From Fimbriimonadales bacterium (GTDB lineage Bacteria > Armatimonadota > Fimbriimonadia > Fimbriimonadales > GBS-DC), in contig AP024673.1 of NCBI GenBank assembly GCA_025998675.1, forward strand, positions 2,550,562-2,614,561: a stretch of DNA of 64,000 nt. Reading direction: 5' to 3'. Shown piece after piece: positions 41,937 through 50,631 of the stretch; position 1 is the stretch's first letter; each line of letters starts with the position of its first letter. The position numbers were made by a program, and so were the translations under genes. The notes beneath the pieces were generated by a model. That model worked only from the letters and a program-made list of their open reading frames with translations. It made no database searches and was not told the DNA's origin.

Positions 41937-41974
41937 GAATTCCTGCCGAATTCGGCGCGAATTTGCCCCGAATT
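41937..41974. promoter_or_regulatory. Four GAATT motifs phased at exactly 11 bp
   Basis: GAATT at 41937, 41948, 41959 and 41970, each within CGAATT. They lie 13-50 bp upstream of the TTGACT -35 of the sigma-factor promoter. The flanks TCTGGCGAA (41931) and TTCGCCAGA (41974) are inverted repeats enclosing the array. Confidence 0.7.
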
Positions 41975-41986
41975 TTCGCCAGACTC

Positions 41987-42016
41987 TTGACTTTCGAGGC
42001 GGCTATCGTATACACT
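41987..42016 (+). promoter_or_regulatory. Promoter of the SigH-like/KdsD unit
   Basis: TTGACT (41987-41992) and TATACA (42009-42014) or TACACT (42011-42016) with 16- or 18-bp spacing. A leader of about 130 nt precedes ATG 42155. Confidence 0.65.
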
Positions 42017-42154
42017 AATCATGTCCGCAGGGGAGCGCTGGACGGACGCAACAGAGCGCAGGCGTTGGAGTCTAACGGAGAGTGGGCGCAGGACGATGGA
42101 TTTCAACGGCGCGACTCCTGGTGGGCGTTCACGAACCGACGGAGGGATACAGGC

Positions 42155-42889
42155 ATGGCGATGATGGACAACCAGCACACGGTTGAGGACTCAATCCTGT
42201 GCACGACCTACATGGCAGATGAAGAACTCGTTTTCTACGCCAAACAAGGCAACGAACGCGCCACAGAGACCCTACTCAAGCGGTATCGCTCCCTGGTCGA
42301 GAGCAAGGCGCGTTCTTATTTTCTCATCGGCGCGGACCACGAAGATGTGGTGCAGGAAGGGCTGATTGGGCTGTTCAAGGCAATTCGCGACTTTCGCGAT
42401 GAGCGCGTGCATAAGTTCCGCCCGTTCGCTGAGCTCTGTGTGACGCGGCAGATTATCTCCGCCGTCAAAGCCGCCACACGCCAGAAGCATGTCCCCCTCA
42501 ACGATTATGTCTCCCTCTATCGCCCGCTCCAGAACCACCATAACGACGAGACCGATTCCAACCTCACCGATGTGCTGCCCGACCCCAACACGCTGACCCC
42601 GGAAGAGTGGATTCTGCAACGGCGCGTCCCGCTCGCCGTGATGGCGATGGCGCGCGAGCGCATGAGCGAACTCGAACGGCAGGTGCTGGAGTTCTATCTG
42701 GATGGGCTTTCCTATAAAGATATGTCCGAGCGACTCGCGCGGGGCACGAAGTGTATCGATAACGCCCTGCAGCGCGTGAAAAAGAAATTAATTCAGGTCT
42801 ATGAAGAGAATTATGGCGAGCTGTCGCAGTGTCCCCGTCGGCGGCGGAATATGCGCATTACCCCTGAGCTGGACGACAATCTCCTATGA
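42155..42889 (+). CDS. SigH-like sigma-70 family factor (second copy)
   Basis: The protein has 244 residues. Region 2: ELVFYAKQGNERATETLLKR, then ADHEDVVQEGLIGLFKAIRD and FAELCVTRQIISAVKAATRQ. Region 4: MSELERQVLEFYLDGLSYKD, followed by MSERLARGTKCIDNALQRVK. This is strikingly SigH (Spo0H)-like, although nothing suggests sporulation. The start at 42155 has GGAGGG 8 nt upstream; the longer in-frame reading from 41591 is an artefact of an open frame. It overlaps the KdsD-like gene by 4 bp. Expression is probably controlled by the phased GAATT region. Confidence 0.9.
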   Translation: MAMMDNQHTVEDSILCTTYMADEELVFYAKQGNERATETLLKRYRSLVESKARSYFLIGADHEDVVQEGLIGLFKAIRDFRDERVHKFRPFAELCVTRQIISAVKAATRQKHVPLNDYVSLYRPLQNHHNDETDSNLTDVLPDPNTLTPEEWILQRRVPLAVMAMARERMSELERQVLEFYLDGLSYKDMSERLARGTKCIDNALQRVKKKLIQVYEENYGELSQCPRRRRNMRITPELDDNLL

Positions 42890-43875
42890 GTAAGATTCTG
42901 GAGCGCACGGACGCGCTGCGCGTGGCGCGTGAGGTGCTACAGATTGAGCAGGACGCACTCCAGCGGGTCGCCGAGTCGCTCGACTCGCGCTTCGAGCAGG
43001 CGGTCGAGGCGCTGCTGGCGTGTTCGGGGCGCGTGGTGCTGAGCGGGGTCGGCAAATCGGGCGCGATTGCCCGCAAACTGGCAGGCACTTTCAGCAGCAC
43101 GGGCACGCCCGCCATCTTCGTGCATCCCACCGAGGCGGCGCACGGCGACCTCGGCACGATTACCGAGCAGGATGTGGCGATTTTGCTTTCCTTTCGCGGC
43201 GAGAGCGACGAGCTGGTGCTGCTGTGCCCCGCGCTGAAGCGGCTGGGCGTCTACACGATTGTGTTCACGGGGCGCGCCGATTCCACGCTGGGCAGAATGG
43301 CGGACCTGGTGCTGGAGATTCCGATTGAGCGCGAGGCGTGCCCGCATAACCTCGCGCCGACCGCCAGCACGACGGCGATGCTCGCGCTGGGCGACGCGCT
43401 CGCGCTGGCGACGATGACCGCGCGCGGGTTCACGCCCGACGATTTCGCACGCAATCACCCGGCGGGTGCGCTGGGGCGACGCCTGCTGCTGCGCGCGCAC
43501 GATGTGATGCGCACAGGCGATGCGCTTGCGGTTGTGTCCGAAACCGCGCCCCTGCGCGATGCGCTGTTTGCCATCACCCGCGCGGGCGCAGGCGCAGCAT
43601 GCGTGGTCGACGCCAGCGGCGTGATGGTCGGGCTGGTGACCGACGGCGACATCCGTCGCCGCCTGCTGCAGGACGAAACCGCCCTGACGCGCCCCGTCAG
43701 CGAAGCGATGACCCGCCAGCCGACCACCCTGCGCGGCAATCCGCTCGCGATTGAGGTGCTGGAACGATTCCACCGCGCGCACGCCAAAATCGGCGACCTG
43801 CCCGTGCTGGACGACGCGGGCAGACCCATTGGGATGATTGTACTGAAAGACCTGCTGCGCGCGGGGATTCTTTAG
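42886..43875 (+). CDS. kdsD: KpsF/GutQ-family sugar-phosphate isomerase (D-arabinose-5-phosphate isomerase)
   Basis: The protein has 329 residues. Residues 30-180 are a SIS domain (VVLSGVGKSGAIARKLAGTF, TEAAHGDLGTITEQDVAILL, the glutamate-histidine motifs of this family). Residues 205-329 are two CBS domains. It converts ribulose-5-phosphate to arabinose-5-phosphate, the first step to KDO in lipopolysaccharide. The ATG overlaps the sigma-factor stop (ATGA), an odd coupling of a sigma factor with an envelope-sugar enzyme. Confidence 0.9.
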   Translation: MSKILERTDALRVAREVLQIEQDALQRVAESLDSRFEQAVEALLACSGRVVLSGVGKSGAIARKLAGTFSSTGTPAIFVHPTEAAHGDLGTITEQDVAILLSFRGESDELVLLCPALKRLGVYTIVFTGRADSTLGRMADLVLEIPIEREACPHNLAPTASTTAMLALGDALALATMTARGFTPDDFARNHPAGALGRRLLLRAHDVMRTGDALAVVSETAPLRDALFAITRAGAGAACVVDASGVMVGLVTDGDIRRRLLQDETALTRPVSEAMTRQPTTLRGNPLAIEVLERFHRAHAKIGDLPVLDDAGRPIGMIVLKDLLRAGIL

Positions 43876-43879
43876 CGCT

Positions 43880-44848
43880 ATGCACACACCGTTGAATCTG
43901 GGCTTAATCGGCGCGGGGGGCATCGGGCGACACCTCGCGTGGCAGTTGCGTCCGTTGAGCGAGGCGCGTCTAACGGGCGTGTACGATGTGGACGCGACGC
44001 TTGCCCAGCGCGCCGCCGAAGAGTTAGAGACCACCGCCTACCCAAGCCTCGACGCGCTGCTGGACGCCGTCGACGCATGCATTCTGGCGACCCCGCCCCA
44101 TACGCACTACGCACTGGGCATGCAGGCGCTTCAGCGCGGCAAGCACCTGTTCTGCGAGAAGCCGCTCGCGCTCACCGTCGCCGACTGCGACGCGCTGCTC
44201 CACGCCGCGCAGCAGGCGGGCGTGCGCCTGATGGCAGGGCAGGTGCTGCGTCTGTTCCCGCTGTTCTGGCAGTCGCGCCAGTGGCTGCAGGAAGGCGTCA
44301 TCGGCGCGCCGATTGCCGTCAACCTGCAGCGGCGCGGCTACGAGATTAACCTGTTCCGCGAGGGCTGGCGCGCCGACCCCACATGTAGCGGCGGCGTGCT
44401 GCTGGAGATGAATGTGCATGAGCTGGACTACCTGCGCTGGCTGCTGGGCGAGTTCACCGTCGTCGCTGCGCAGGGCAGTCAGCCGTTCCCCGAACCAAAT
44501 TTTGTGCAGCACTGGCAGGCGACGCTGCGATTTGAGAGCGGCGTCATCGGCAGCGTCGAGTGCAGCATCGTCGACGCGCTGGGCGGCTACACGGTTCGAA
44601 TCGTCGGCGCGGAGGGGACGCTGGAACACACGGGCTTCAGCGGCGTCATCCGCTACAAGAAGCACGGCGGGCACGAGGTGAGCCTCACGCCTGAAGAGAT
44701 TGGCACGCCCGAACCGTATCTGTGGGAGTTGCGTAGCTTCGTGCGTGCGATTCTGTACGACGAGACGCTCCCCTTCGATGGCTACGACGGGCGCATGGCG
44801 GTCGCCAGCGCGCATGCTATCCTGCAGGCGATGGGGCGCGAGGCGTAG
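43880..44848 (+). CDS. Gfo/Idh/MocA family oxidoreductase
   Basis: The protein has 322 residues. LNLGLIGAGGIGRHLAWQLR is the Rossmann GxGxxG, and CEKPLALTVADCD the EKP motif. LLEMNVHELDYLRWLLGEF contains the conserved His-Asp pair of the C-terminal domain. The ATG lies 4 bp after the kdsD stop, so it belongs to the same transcription unit; a sugar substrate is therefore likely. It shares little sequence with the oxidoreductase at 471-1643. Confidence 0.88.
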   Translation: MHTPLNLGLIGAGGIGRHLAWQLRPLSEARLTGVYDVDATLAQRAAEELETTAYPSLDALLDAVDACILATPPHTHYALGMQALQRGKHLFCEKPLALTVADCDALLHAAQQAGVRLMAGQVLRLFPLFWQSRQWLQEGVIGAPIAVNLQRRGYEINLFREGWRADPTCSGGVLLEMNVHELDYLRWLLGEFTVVAAQGSQPFPEPNFVQHWQATLRFESGVIGSVECSIVDALGGYTVRIVGAEGTLEHTGFSGVIRYKKHGGHEVSLTPEEIGTPEPYLWELRSFVRAILYDETLPFDGYDGRMAVASAHAILQAMGREA

Positions 44849-44859
44849 GCGCGCTCAGG

Positions 44860-44865
44860 TATAAT
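44860..44865 (+). promoter_or_regulatory. -10 box of coaX (leaderless, GTG start)
   Basis: TATAAT preceded by AGG, 7 nt before GTG 44873. No Shine-Dalgarno sequence. Confidence 0.65.
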
Positions 44866-44872
44866 CCCTGCC

Positions 44873-45643
44873 GTGCTGCTGGGCATTGATGTGGGCAATA
44901 CGCATACCGTGCTGGGCGTCTACGAATCGGGGCGCTGGCGCGCGTGGCGCGTGCATACGAACCCCGCCCGCACGGAAGACGAACACTACATTTTGCTCCG
45001 CTCCCTGCTGGACGCCGAAGGGCTGATGGCGCCGATTAGTGGCGTAGCGATTAGCTCCGTCGTGCCCGCGCTGGAGGAGCCGCTGCGTCAGCTGGCGCGG
45101 CGGTGGCTGCACTGCGAGCCGCTGTTTGTGTCGCACGAACTGGCGCTGGGCTTCCGCGTGGCGTATGAGCCGCCGACGGCGGTGGGCGCGGATCGGCTGG
45201 CGAACGCAGTCGCGGCGGTACAGCGCTTCGGCATGCCCGTGATTGTGGTCGATTTCGGCACGGCGACCACGCTGGACGCCGTCTCGCGCGAGGGGGTCTA
45301 TGTGGGCGGCGCGATTTTGCCCGGCGTGGAGCTGATGCTGGAGTCGCTGGCGGGGCGCACAGCGCGCCTGCCCCGAATCGCGCTGGAGGGCGCGTGTCAG
45401 CCCATCGGCACAAGCACGCCTGAGAGCCTGCGCAGCGGCGTGCTGCTCGGCTCCGTCGGCGCGATTGAACACCTGCTGCGCCTGTTCCGACAGGAACTGG
45501 GCGACGACGCACAGGTAATCGCCACGGGCGGGCTGGCGAGCCGATTCGCGCCCAACTGCCCCAGCATCCAGCATGTGGAGCCGATGCTGACCCTGGAGGG
45601 ACTGCGCATTCTGTGGCAACGCCATCATCGGGAGGTCGCATGA
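44873..45643 (+). CDS. coaX: Type III pantothenate kinase
   Basis: It phosphorylates pantothenate, the first step of CoA synthesis, in a form not inhibited by CoA. The protein has 256 residues. LLGIDVGNTHTVLGVYESGR is the phosphate loop of the ASKHA fold, VGADRLANAVAA and VVDFGTATTLDAVSREGVYV carry the pantothenate-binding and catalytic residues, and GGAILPGVELMLESL completes the family signature. GTG start at 44873, where leaderless transcription should begin. Its substrate would come from panC at 1.7 kb. Confidence 0.95.
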   Translation: MLLGIDVGNTHTVLGVYESGRWRAWRVHTNPARTEDEHYILLRSLLDAEGLMAPISGVAISSVVPALEEPLRQLARRWLHCEPLFVSHELALGFRVAYEPPTAVGADRLANAVAAVQRFGMPVIVVDFGTATTLDAVSREGVYVGGAILPGVELMLESLAGRTARLPRIALEGACQPIGTSTPESLRSGVLLGSVGAIEHLLRLFRQELGDDAQVIATGGLASRFAPNCPSIQHVEPMLTLEGLRILWQRHHREVA

Positions 45644-46263
45644 GTCAGGAGATGCAACAGGCATGGAGCGCCATTCGCGAGCGCATCAAGCAGAAGGTTT
45701 CGGGACCGACGGTCTACCGCGCGCTGGACGCCCTGCAACTGGTGACCATCGAGGGCGAAACGGTCGTGCTGGGACTGCCCCACGAGGCGTACTCGCTGGT
45801 GGGACACCTGAACGCGCCCACCGTGCGCAAATGGATTGACCAGTGTCTGGAGGAGGCATACGCCTTTCGCCCGCAGGTGGTGATTATCGAGGGCGCGACG
45901 CTGCAGGATTGGCAATTGCATCTGCGCAAGCAGGAGGAGCTGCGTCGCCTGAGCGAGCAGGGCACGCGCAAGCGCGAGACGGAAAGCCGCGTCTACAGCA
46001 ACTGGGAGTCGGTCTACGAGCAGGTGGGGCGCAAGTTCGCCGAGACGCCTGGACGCAGCCTCGCCAGCAACCGCGCCCGCTACCTGAATGAGATGATTGG
46101 CTTCGTGCGCGACGCGCTGACCCGCCTGCCCGTCGAAACCGAAGCCGACGAGCGGCAGCTGAACCGCATCATCGAGCGCATCGCGAACAATGTGGACGCG
46201 CCGTCCGCCGTTGTCGCTTGGTTGATCCTGCACGCGCCCACCGCCCCTGAGACCGAATCATGA
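45640..46263 (+). CDS. DnaA N-terminal-domain-like protein of unknown function
   Basis: The protein has 207 residues. MQQAWSAIRERIKQKVSGPT, then VYRALDALQLVTIEGETVVL and a HEAYSLVGHLNAPTVRKWID helix, resemble the DnaA N-terminal fold (helix, LxxLxxxSxxTxxxWLxP-like, two strands, helix), but there is no AAA+ or DNA-binding domain. The C-terminal half is helical and charged, ending in ADERQLNRIIERIANNVDAP. The ATG overlaps the coaX stop. A regulator of replication or DnaB loading is conceivable; the function is not known. Confidence 0.6.
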   Translation: MSQEMQQAWSAIRERIKQKVSGPTVYRALDALQLVTIEGETVVLGLPHEAYSLVGHLNAPTVRKWIDQCLEEAYAFRPQVVIIEGATLQDWQLHLRKQEELRRLSEQGTRKRETESRVYSNWESVYEQVGRKFAETPGRSLASNRARYLNEMIGFVRDALTRLPVETEADERQLNRIIERIANNVDAPSAVVAWLILHAPTAPETES

Positions 46264-47408
46264 ACCGAATCAAACGCCGCGAACGCCTGCTGATTGGTGT
46301 GCTGATTGTGGTGATTATGGCGGCTGCGCTCGCGCTTATTCGCTCGCAGCCGTGGGGACGCCTCGATTTGCGCCCCATCAAGCCCAACACACCCGACTGG
46401 ATTGCCTGCGTGCGCCTGAACGAGGACGCCTACGGCGACCTGATGGTAATCAAGCCCGACGGCGAGACGCTGATGCTCACCGAAGACGAACACGACGACC
46501 GCAGCCCCGACTGGGCGCCCGACGGCAAAAAGATTGTGTTTGCGTCCAATCGGCGTGATCAGGTGTTCCAGCTCTGGACGATTGACCCCGACGGCAAGGG
46601 GCTGGCGCAGCTGACGCTGGGCGGCGGCGCGAAGCAATCGCCTCTCTACGACCGCGACGGGCAACAGATTCTGCATATTGCGCAGGGGCTGGTGACCGAG
46701 ATTGACCCCAAAGGCGTTCACGCGCTCCAGCTCATCCCCTCAGCGTCGCAGATGCTGCAGGTGCGCGAGCAGTACGGGCAGGTCGCCTTCCGCTACGCGA
46801 AGCGCCCGGACCCCAACCTCATCGCCGCCGTGCAACGCATCGACGACGGCGAGCAGGTCGTGCTGCAGGACCTCACGCAGGCGCAACAGCAGTTCACCCT
46901 GCCGGTGGTGATTGCCGGCGAGCAGGTGGACATCGACTGGTCGCCTTCGGGCAGGAGTCTGGTAGTGAGCGGCGCGGGGCTGATTGTGCCCCTACCCGAA
47001 GGCGAGCGGCGCGTGGGGGGCGTAATCCGCTTCGATTTCGGCGAGACGGCAGGCGAGGTGCAGCCGCGCCCGCTGTGGCTCTCGCCCGACAACGCGGAAG
47101 CCGCCATCGAGGTCGTCTGGTCGCCCGACGGCGCGCGGGTGGCGTTCGTGCTGTGCGAACGGCGCAACGACGGCTCGCTCAAGCGACTTGGGCTGGCGAC
47201 TGTGCCCGAAACGGGCGGTCCGCCGACGCTGATTGTGGAAGGCGAGGTGTACCACCCGCACTGGGCGCCTGATGGGCAGCGGCTCGTGTTCGCCATGGGC
47301 GCGCCGGGCAGCCGCCAGATTTACACCGTGCGCATCGACGGTTCGGAACTAACCCAGCGCACCCAATCGGGCGACCACATCACCCCGCGCTGGTCGCCCG
47401 CGAAGTAG
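46260..47408 (+). CDS. TolB-like beta-propeller protein, membrane anchored
   Basis: The protein has 382 residues. One N-terminal transmembrane helix (about 8-30). PD40/WD40-like blades recur: DRSPDWAPDGKKIVFASNRR, IDWSPSGRSLVVSGAG, EVVWSPDGARVAFVLCERRN, YHPHWAPDGQRLVFAMGAPG, ITPRWSPAK. Such TolB-like propellers usually bind proteins or peptides outside the membrane. The ATG overlaps the previous stop (ATGA), so coaX, the DnaA-N-like gene and this gene form one unit. Confidence 0.82.
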   Translation: MNRIKRRERLLIGVLIVVIMAAALALIRSQPWGRLDLRPIKPNTPDWIACVRLNEDAYGDLMVIKPDGETLMLTEDEHDDRSPDWAPDGKKIVFASNRRDQVFQLWTIDPDGKGLAQLTLGGGAKQSPLYDRDGQQILHIAQGLVTEIDPKGVHALQLIPSASQMLQVREQYGQVAFRYAKRPDPNLIAAVQRIDDGEQVVLQDLTQAQQQFTLPVVIAGEQVDIDWSPSGRSLVVSGAGLIVPLPEGERRVGGVIRFDFGETAGEVQPRPLWLSPDNAEAAIEVVWSPDGARVAFVLCERRNDGSLKRLGLATVPETGGPPTLIVEGEVYHPHWAPDGQRLVFAMGAPGSRQIYTVRIDGSELTQRTQSGDHITPRWSPAK

Positions 47409-47421
47409 CCCGCGCTTCAGG

Positions 47422-47427
47422 TACACT
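47422..47427 (+). promoter_or_regulatory. -10 box of ald (leaderless)
   Basis: TACACT preceded by AGG, 9 nt before ATG 47437. Confidence 0.55.
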
Positions 47428-47436
47428 ATAGGCGCG

Positions 47437-48549
47437 ATGGTTATTGGCGTCCCGAAGGAGATTAAGCCCGACGAGTACCGCGTGGCGATGACGCCGTCGG
47501 GCGTGGAGGTGCTCACCCAGCACGGGCACACGGTGCTGATTGAACGCGGCGCAGGCGACGGCACAGGCATCCCCGACTGCGAATACGAATCGGCGGGCGC
47601 GCATGTGGTGGACGACGCCGCACAGGTGTGGCGCGACGCCGAAATGATTGTCAAGGTCAAAGAGCCGCTGCCTCAGGAGTATCCCCACATCCGCCCCCAG
47701 CAGGTGGTGTTCACCTTTTTCCACTTCGCGGCGAGCGAGTCGCTCACCCGCGCGATGGTCGACAGCGGCGCGGTGTGCATCGCCTACGAGACCATCCAGA
47801 CGCCCGACGGGGCGCACCCGATTCTGCTGCCGATGAGCGAGATTGCGGGGCGCATGGCGGTACAGGTCGGCGCGTGGTGTCTGGAGCGTCCGATGGGCGG
47901 GCGCGGGGTGCTGCTGGCGGGCGCGCCGGGCGTGCTGCCCGGCACCGTGGTGGTGATTGGCGCGGGCGTGGTCGGCGCGAACGCCGCCCGTATCGCCGCG
48001 GGGTTCGGCGCGCGTGTGCTGATACTGGACATCAATGTCGCCCGCCTGCGCGCCCTCGAAGAGACCTTGCCCGCGAATGTGGACACGCTTTACTCCAACC
48101 CCGCCAACCTGCGCGAGGCGACGCGCCAGGCAGACCTCATCGTCGGCGCCATCTATGTCACGGGCGGACGCACGCCGATCCTCATCACGCGCGAGATGCT
48201 CCCCACCCTCAAAACAGGCGCGGTGCTGGTCGATGTCTCCGTCGATCAGGGCGGACTGGCGGAGACGATTCGCCCCACCACTCACCGCGAGCCGACCTAT
48301 GTGGTGGACGGCGTGGTGCATTACGCGGTGAGCAACATGCCCGGCGCGGTCGCGCGCACCTCCACCTACGCGCTGACCAACATCACCACGCCCTACATCC
48401 TGCGCCTGGCGGAACACGGCTGGCAGGAGGCGTGCCGCCATGACCCCGCGCTGCGTCTGGGGCTGAATATCGTGCATGGCAAAGTGACGCTTCAGCCCAT
48501 CGCCGAGCAGTTCGGCTACGAATACATCGCGCCCGAAAAGGCGCTTTAG
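47437..48549 (+). CDS. ald: Alanine dehydrogenase
   Basis: It interconverts L-alanine and pyruvate with NAD and ammonia. The protein has 370 residues. MVIGVPKEIKPDEYRVAMTP carries the substrate-binding Arg and Lys. VVVIGAGVVGANAARIAAGF is the NAD-binding Rossmann loop. The MSEIAGRMAVQVGAWCLERP segment and DVSVDQGGLAETIRPTTHRE are diagnostic of Ald rather than transhydrogenase alpha. It has its own leaderless promoter and is followed 9 bp later by a dioxygenase gene. Confidence 0.95.
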   Translation: MVIGVPKEIKPDEYRVAMTPSGVEVLTQHGHTVLIERGAGDGTGIPDCEYESAGAHVVDDAAQVWRDAEMIVKVKEPLPQEYPHIRPQQVVFTFFHFAASESLTRAMVDSGAVCIAYETIQTPDGAHPILLPMSEIAGRMAVQVGAWCLERPMGGRGVLLAGAPGVLPGTVVVIGAGVVGANAARIAAGFGARVLILDINVARLRALEETLPANVDTLYSNPANLREATRQADLIVGAIYVTGGRTPILITREMLPTLKTGAVLVDVSVDQGGLAETIRPTTHREPTYVVDGVVHYAVSNMPGAVARTSTYALTNITTPYILRLAEHGWQEACRHDPALRLGLNIVHGKVTLQPIAEQFGYEYIAPEKAL

Positions 48550-48558
48550 GAGGCGACG

Positions 48559-49383
48559 ATGCTCACTGACCAGAAACAGTACGCGCTCACGCCCGAACAG
48601 ATTGCGTTTTATCATGAGAACGGCTACCTGCATTTGGCGGGGGTGTTCACGGCGGAAGAGGCGGCGTACCTGCGCGCGGAGGCGCACGCGCTAATCCAGC
48701 GGCTGGCGCGGGCGCAGGGCGGCGAAGAATCGCTGCACGCCCAGTGGGGCAGCGCGAAACTGGTGAGCGACGCGCCCACCACTCTGCTCCACTGCCACAA
48801 CGCGCAGTTCCACAGCGCGGCGTTCACGCGCCTGATGTGCGACCCGCGCCTGACCGACCGAATCGCCGACCTGATTGGACCCAATATCCAGCTGCACCAC
48901 ACGAAGCTGTTCATCAAGCCGCCCGAACGCGGCGCGCCGTTCCCCATGCATCAGGACTACCCCTACTTCCCCCACGAGAAGCACACGATGCTGGCGGCGA
49001 TTGTGTTTTTCGACGACGCGCCGATTGAGAAGGGGTGCCTGCTGGTGGTTCCGGGCAGCCACAAACTGGGACCCGTGCCGCACAATCCCGAAGGCGGCTG
49101 GCATCTGCCGGTGGACGAGTACCCGCTGGAGCGGGCGACTCCCGTGCCTGCGCAGGCGGGCGATGTGGTGGTGTTCAACTACCTCACCATTCACGGCTCG
49201 GGCGTGAACACGACTCAGGAGGCGCGCACCACGCTGCTGATTCAGATGCGCGACCCGACCGACCACCCCACCGTCGCGACGCACCTCTCGCGCGGACAGG
49301 GGATGATGTTGCGCGGGATTGACCCCGAAGCGGACGCTATGCCGGGCGTCGATTCCGCCTCACGCTCCCTGCGCGGACTGTGA
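48559..49383 (+). CDS. Phytanoyl-CoA dioxygenase (PhyH) family protein
   Basis: The protein has 274 residues. The iron ligands of the 2-oxoglutarate-dependent double-stranded beta-helix are visible: His and Asp in PMHQDYPYFP (HxD) and a distal His in FNYLTIHGSGVN, followed by Arg in QEARTTLLIQMRD, which would bind 2-oxoglutarate. Substrate unknown; such enzymes hydroxylate lipids, amino acids or natural products. GGAGG lies 6 nt before the ATG. Probably co-transcribed with ald. Confidence 0.85.
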   Translation: MLTDQKQYALTPEQIAFYHENGYLHLAGVFTAEEAAYLRAEAHALIQRLARAQGGEESLHAQWGSAKLVSDAPTTLLHCHNAQFHSAAFTRLMCDPRLTDRIADLIGPNIQLHHTKLFIKPPERGAPFPMHQDYPYFPHEKHTMLAAIVFFDDAPIEKGCLLVVPGSHKLGPVPHNPEGGWHLPVDEYPLERATPVPAQAGDVVVFNYLTIHGSGVNTTQEARTTLLIQMRDPTDHPTVATHLSRGQGMMLRGIDPEADAMPGVDSASRSLRGL

Positions 49384-49404
49384 ATCGTTCGAAGCGGGGT
49401 GGTC

Positions 49405-50550
49405 TCAAGCCGTCGTTTCCAGCGGCGGCAGGCTAAGCATCTCACGCAGATGGCTCACCGCGCCCTGCCATGCCCGAAACTCGGCTTCGTTGGCGCCCAG
49501 CAGGATACACCGTTCAATCCGCGTGAGCGTCTCGTGCAGGTAGTCGCTGATGGTCTCGGCGACGAGCGCGGCGAACGCCTCCGCCGATAGCCCCTGCAGG
49601 GGATTGGGCGTTGGAATCAGCACGGTGCGCAGCCACTGGGTATGCGCCAGCGCGAGCGCGGCGCGCACGGCAGACTGTACCGCATCGCTCGAAGCGATTC
49701 GCCCGCCCTCCAGCGCCGCCAGATGAATCACAAAGGGCTGCGCCAGTGCGCCGCCCGCGCTGATTGCCGCGTCGCCCAGCGCAATCGGCGCGAGCGCGTG
49801 TACCTTCTCGCGCAGAATCGCCCCGCCCCGCGCCACGACGGGGTCTGAAGGGTTCAGATTCGAATCCGTGAAACGCCACAACCCGTGCGCCGGGACGCTT
49901 CTCCAGTCGCCCTGCGCCGCATGGAGCATCGTGTGGCGGATGCGGTACATCGCGGGATATGGCTCGAAGCCGCGCGCGGCTATCCAGCCCAGTACCTGCT
50001 GGTACGCCCAGCCGTTCACCGCGTCCGTGCAAATCAGCTTGAACTGCTGGATGCTGGATGGGCGCTGGGCAATCGCCTGCGCAATCGTCCATGCGGTCTC
50101 TTCGGCGAGCGCGCGGCGCAAATCGAGTGTGTAGTCGGCAATCGCGAGACTGCTCCAGCCGCGCTCCGATGCGACCTGCAGCGCGTTCGCCAGCGCCTGC
50201 GCCTGCAAATCGGGCGCGGTGGTGTATTGCGCGTCGTACAGGTTCGCATGCAGCAGATGTTTAAAGCGCGTGCGTCCGGCGCCCGTGATGGCAATCCCCA
50301 GCGGCGGCAGCGGCGCGCACGAGACCGCCTCCTGCTCCACCAGATTGAACCCCGCATAGTCGCGCAGCTGCTTGCGGAAGCCTTTCGTCATGCGCATCGT
50401 GGCGTCCGTCGCCACAATCAGCGCGTCTGCCGCCACACGATGCAAACTGGTATGGGGCAGCACATACAGCTCGACGCGCACGCCCTGCAGCGTGTAGGTC
50501 GCTGTGGGACGCACGCGCGTCATCCACGGGTGGCTCGCCGTCCGTAGCAT
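49405..50550 (-). CDS. Tandem macro-domain-like protein
   Basis: The protein has 381 residues and appears to contain two macro-like folds. The first (residues 22-165) has VAADALIVATDATMRMTKGF in place of the VDAIVNAAN/GGGV loop, then GIAITGAGRTRFKHLLHANL. The second (250-340) has GDAAISAGGALAQPFVIHLA, then LALAHTQWLRTVLIPTPNPL. Macro domains bind ADP-ribose or related nucleotides. The classic GGGxxxAI loop is degenerate in both, so binding is uncertain. Start is leaderless from TATAAT 9 nt upstream. Confidence 0.55.
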   Translation of the reverse strand: MLRTASHPWMTRVRPTATYTLQGVRVELYVLPHTSLHRVAADALIVATDATMRMTKGFRKQLRDYAGFNLVEQEAVSCAPLPPLGIAITGAGRTRFKHLLHANLYDAQYTTAPDLQAQALANALQVASERGWSSLAIADYTLDLRRALAEETAWTIAQAIAQRPSSIQQFKLICTDAVNGWAYQQVLGWIAARGFEPYPAMYRIRHTMLHAAQGDWRSVPAHGLWRFTDSNLNPSDPVVARGGAILREKVHALAPIALGDAAISAGGALAQPFVIHLAALEGGRIASSDAVQSAVRAALALAHTQWLRTVLIPTPNPLQGLSAEAFAALVAETISDYLHETLTRIERCILLGANEAEFRAWQGAVSHLREMLSLPPLETTA

Positions 50551-50559
50551 AGCGCGGGG

Positions 50560-50581
50560 ATTATACCTGAGCGGGTAGAAT
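50560..50581. promoter_or_regulatory. Back-to-back divergent -10 boxes
   Basis: TATAAT on the minus strand (ATTATA 50560-50565) for the macro gene and TAGAAT (50576-50581) on the plus strand for the 37-aa gene, 10 bp apart, the same geometry as glyQ/M50. Confidence 0.55.
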
Positions 50582-50631
50582 TAGCCCCACGACGGCATGG
50601 TCGTCAGTCTACAGAATGGAGGTTGTTGCCT

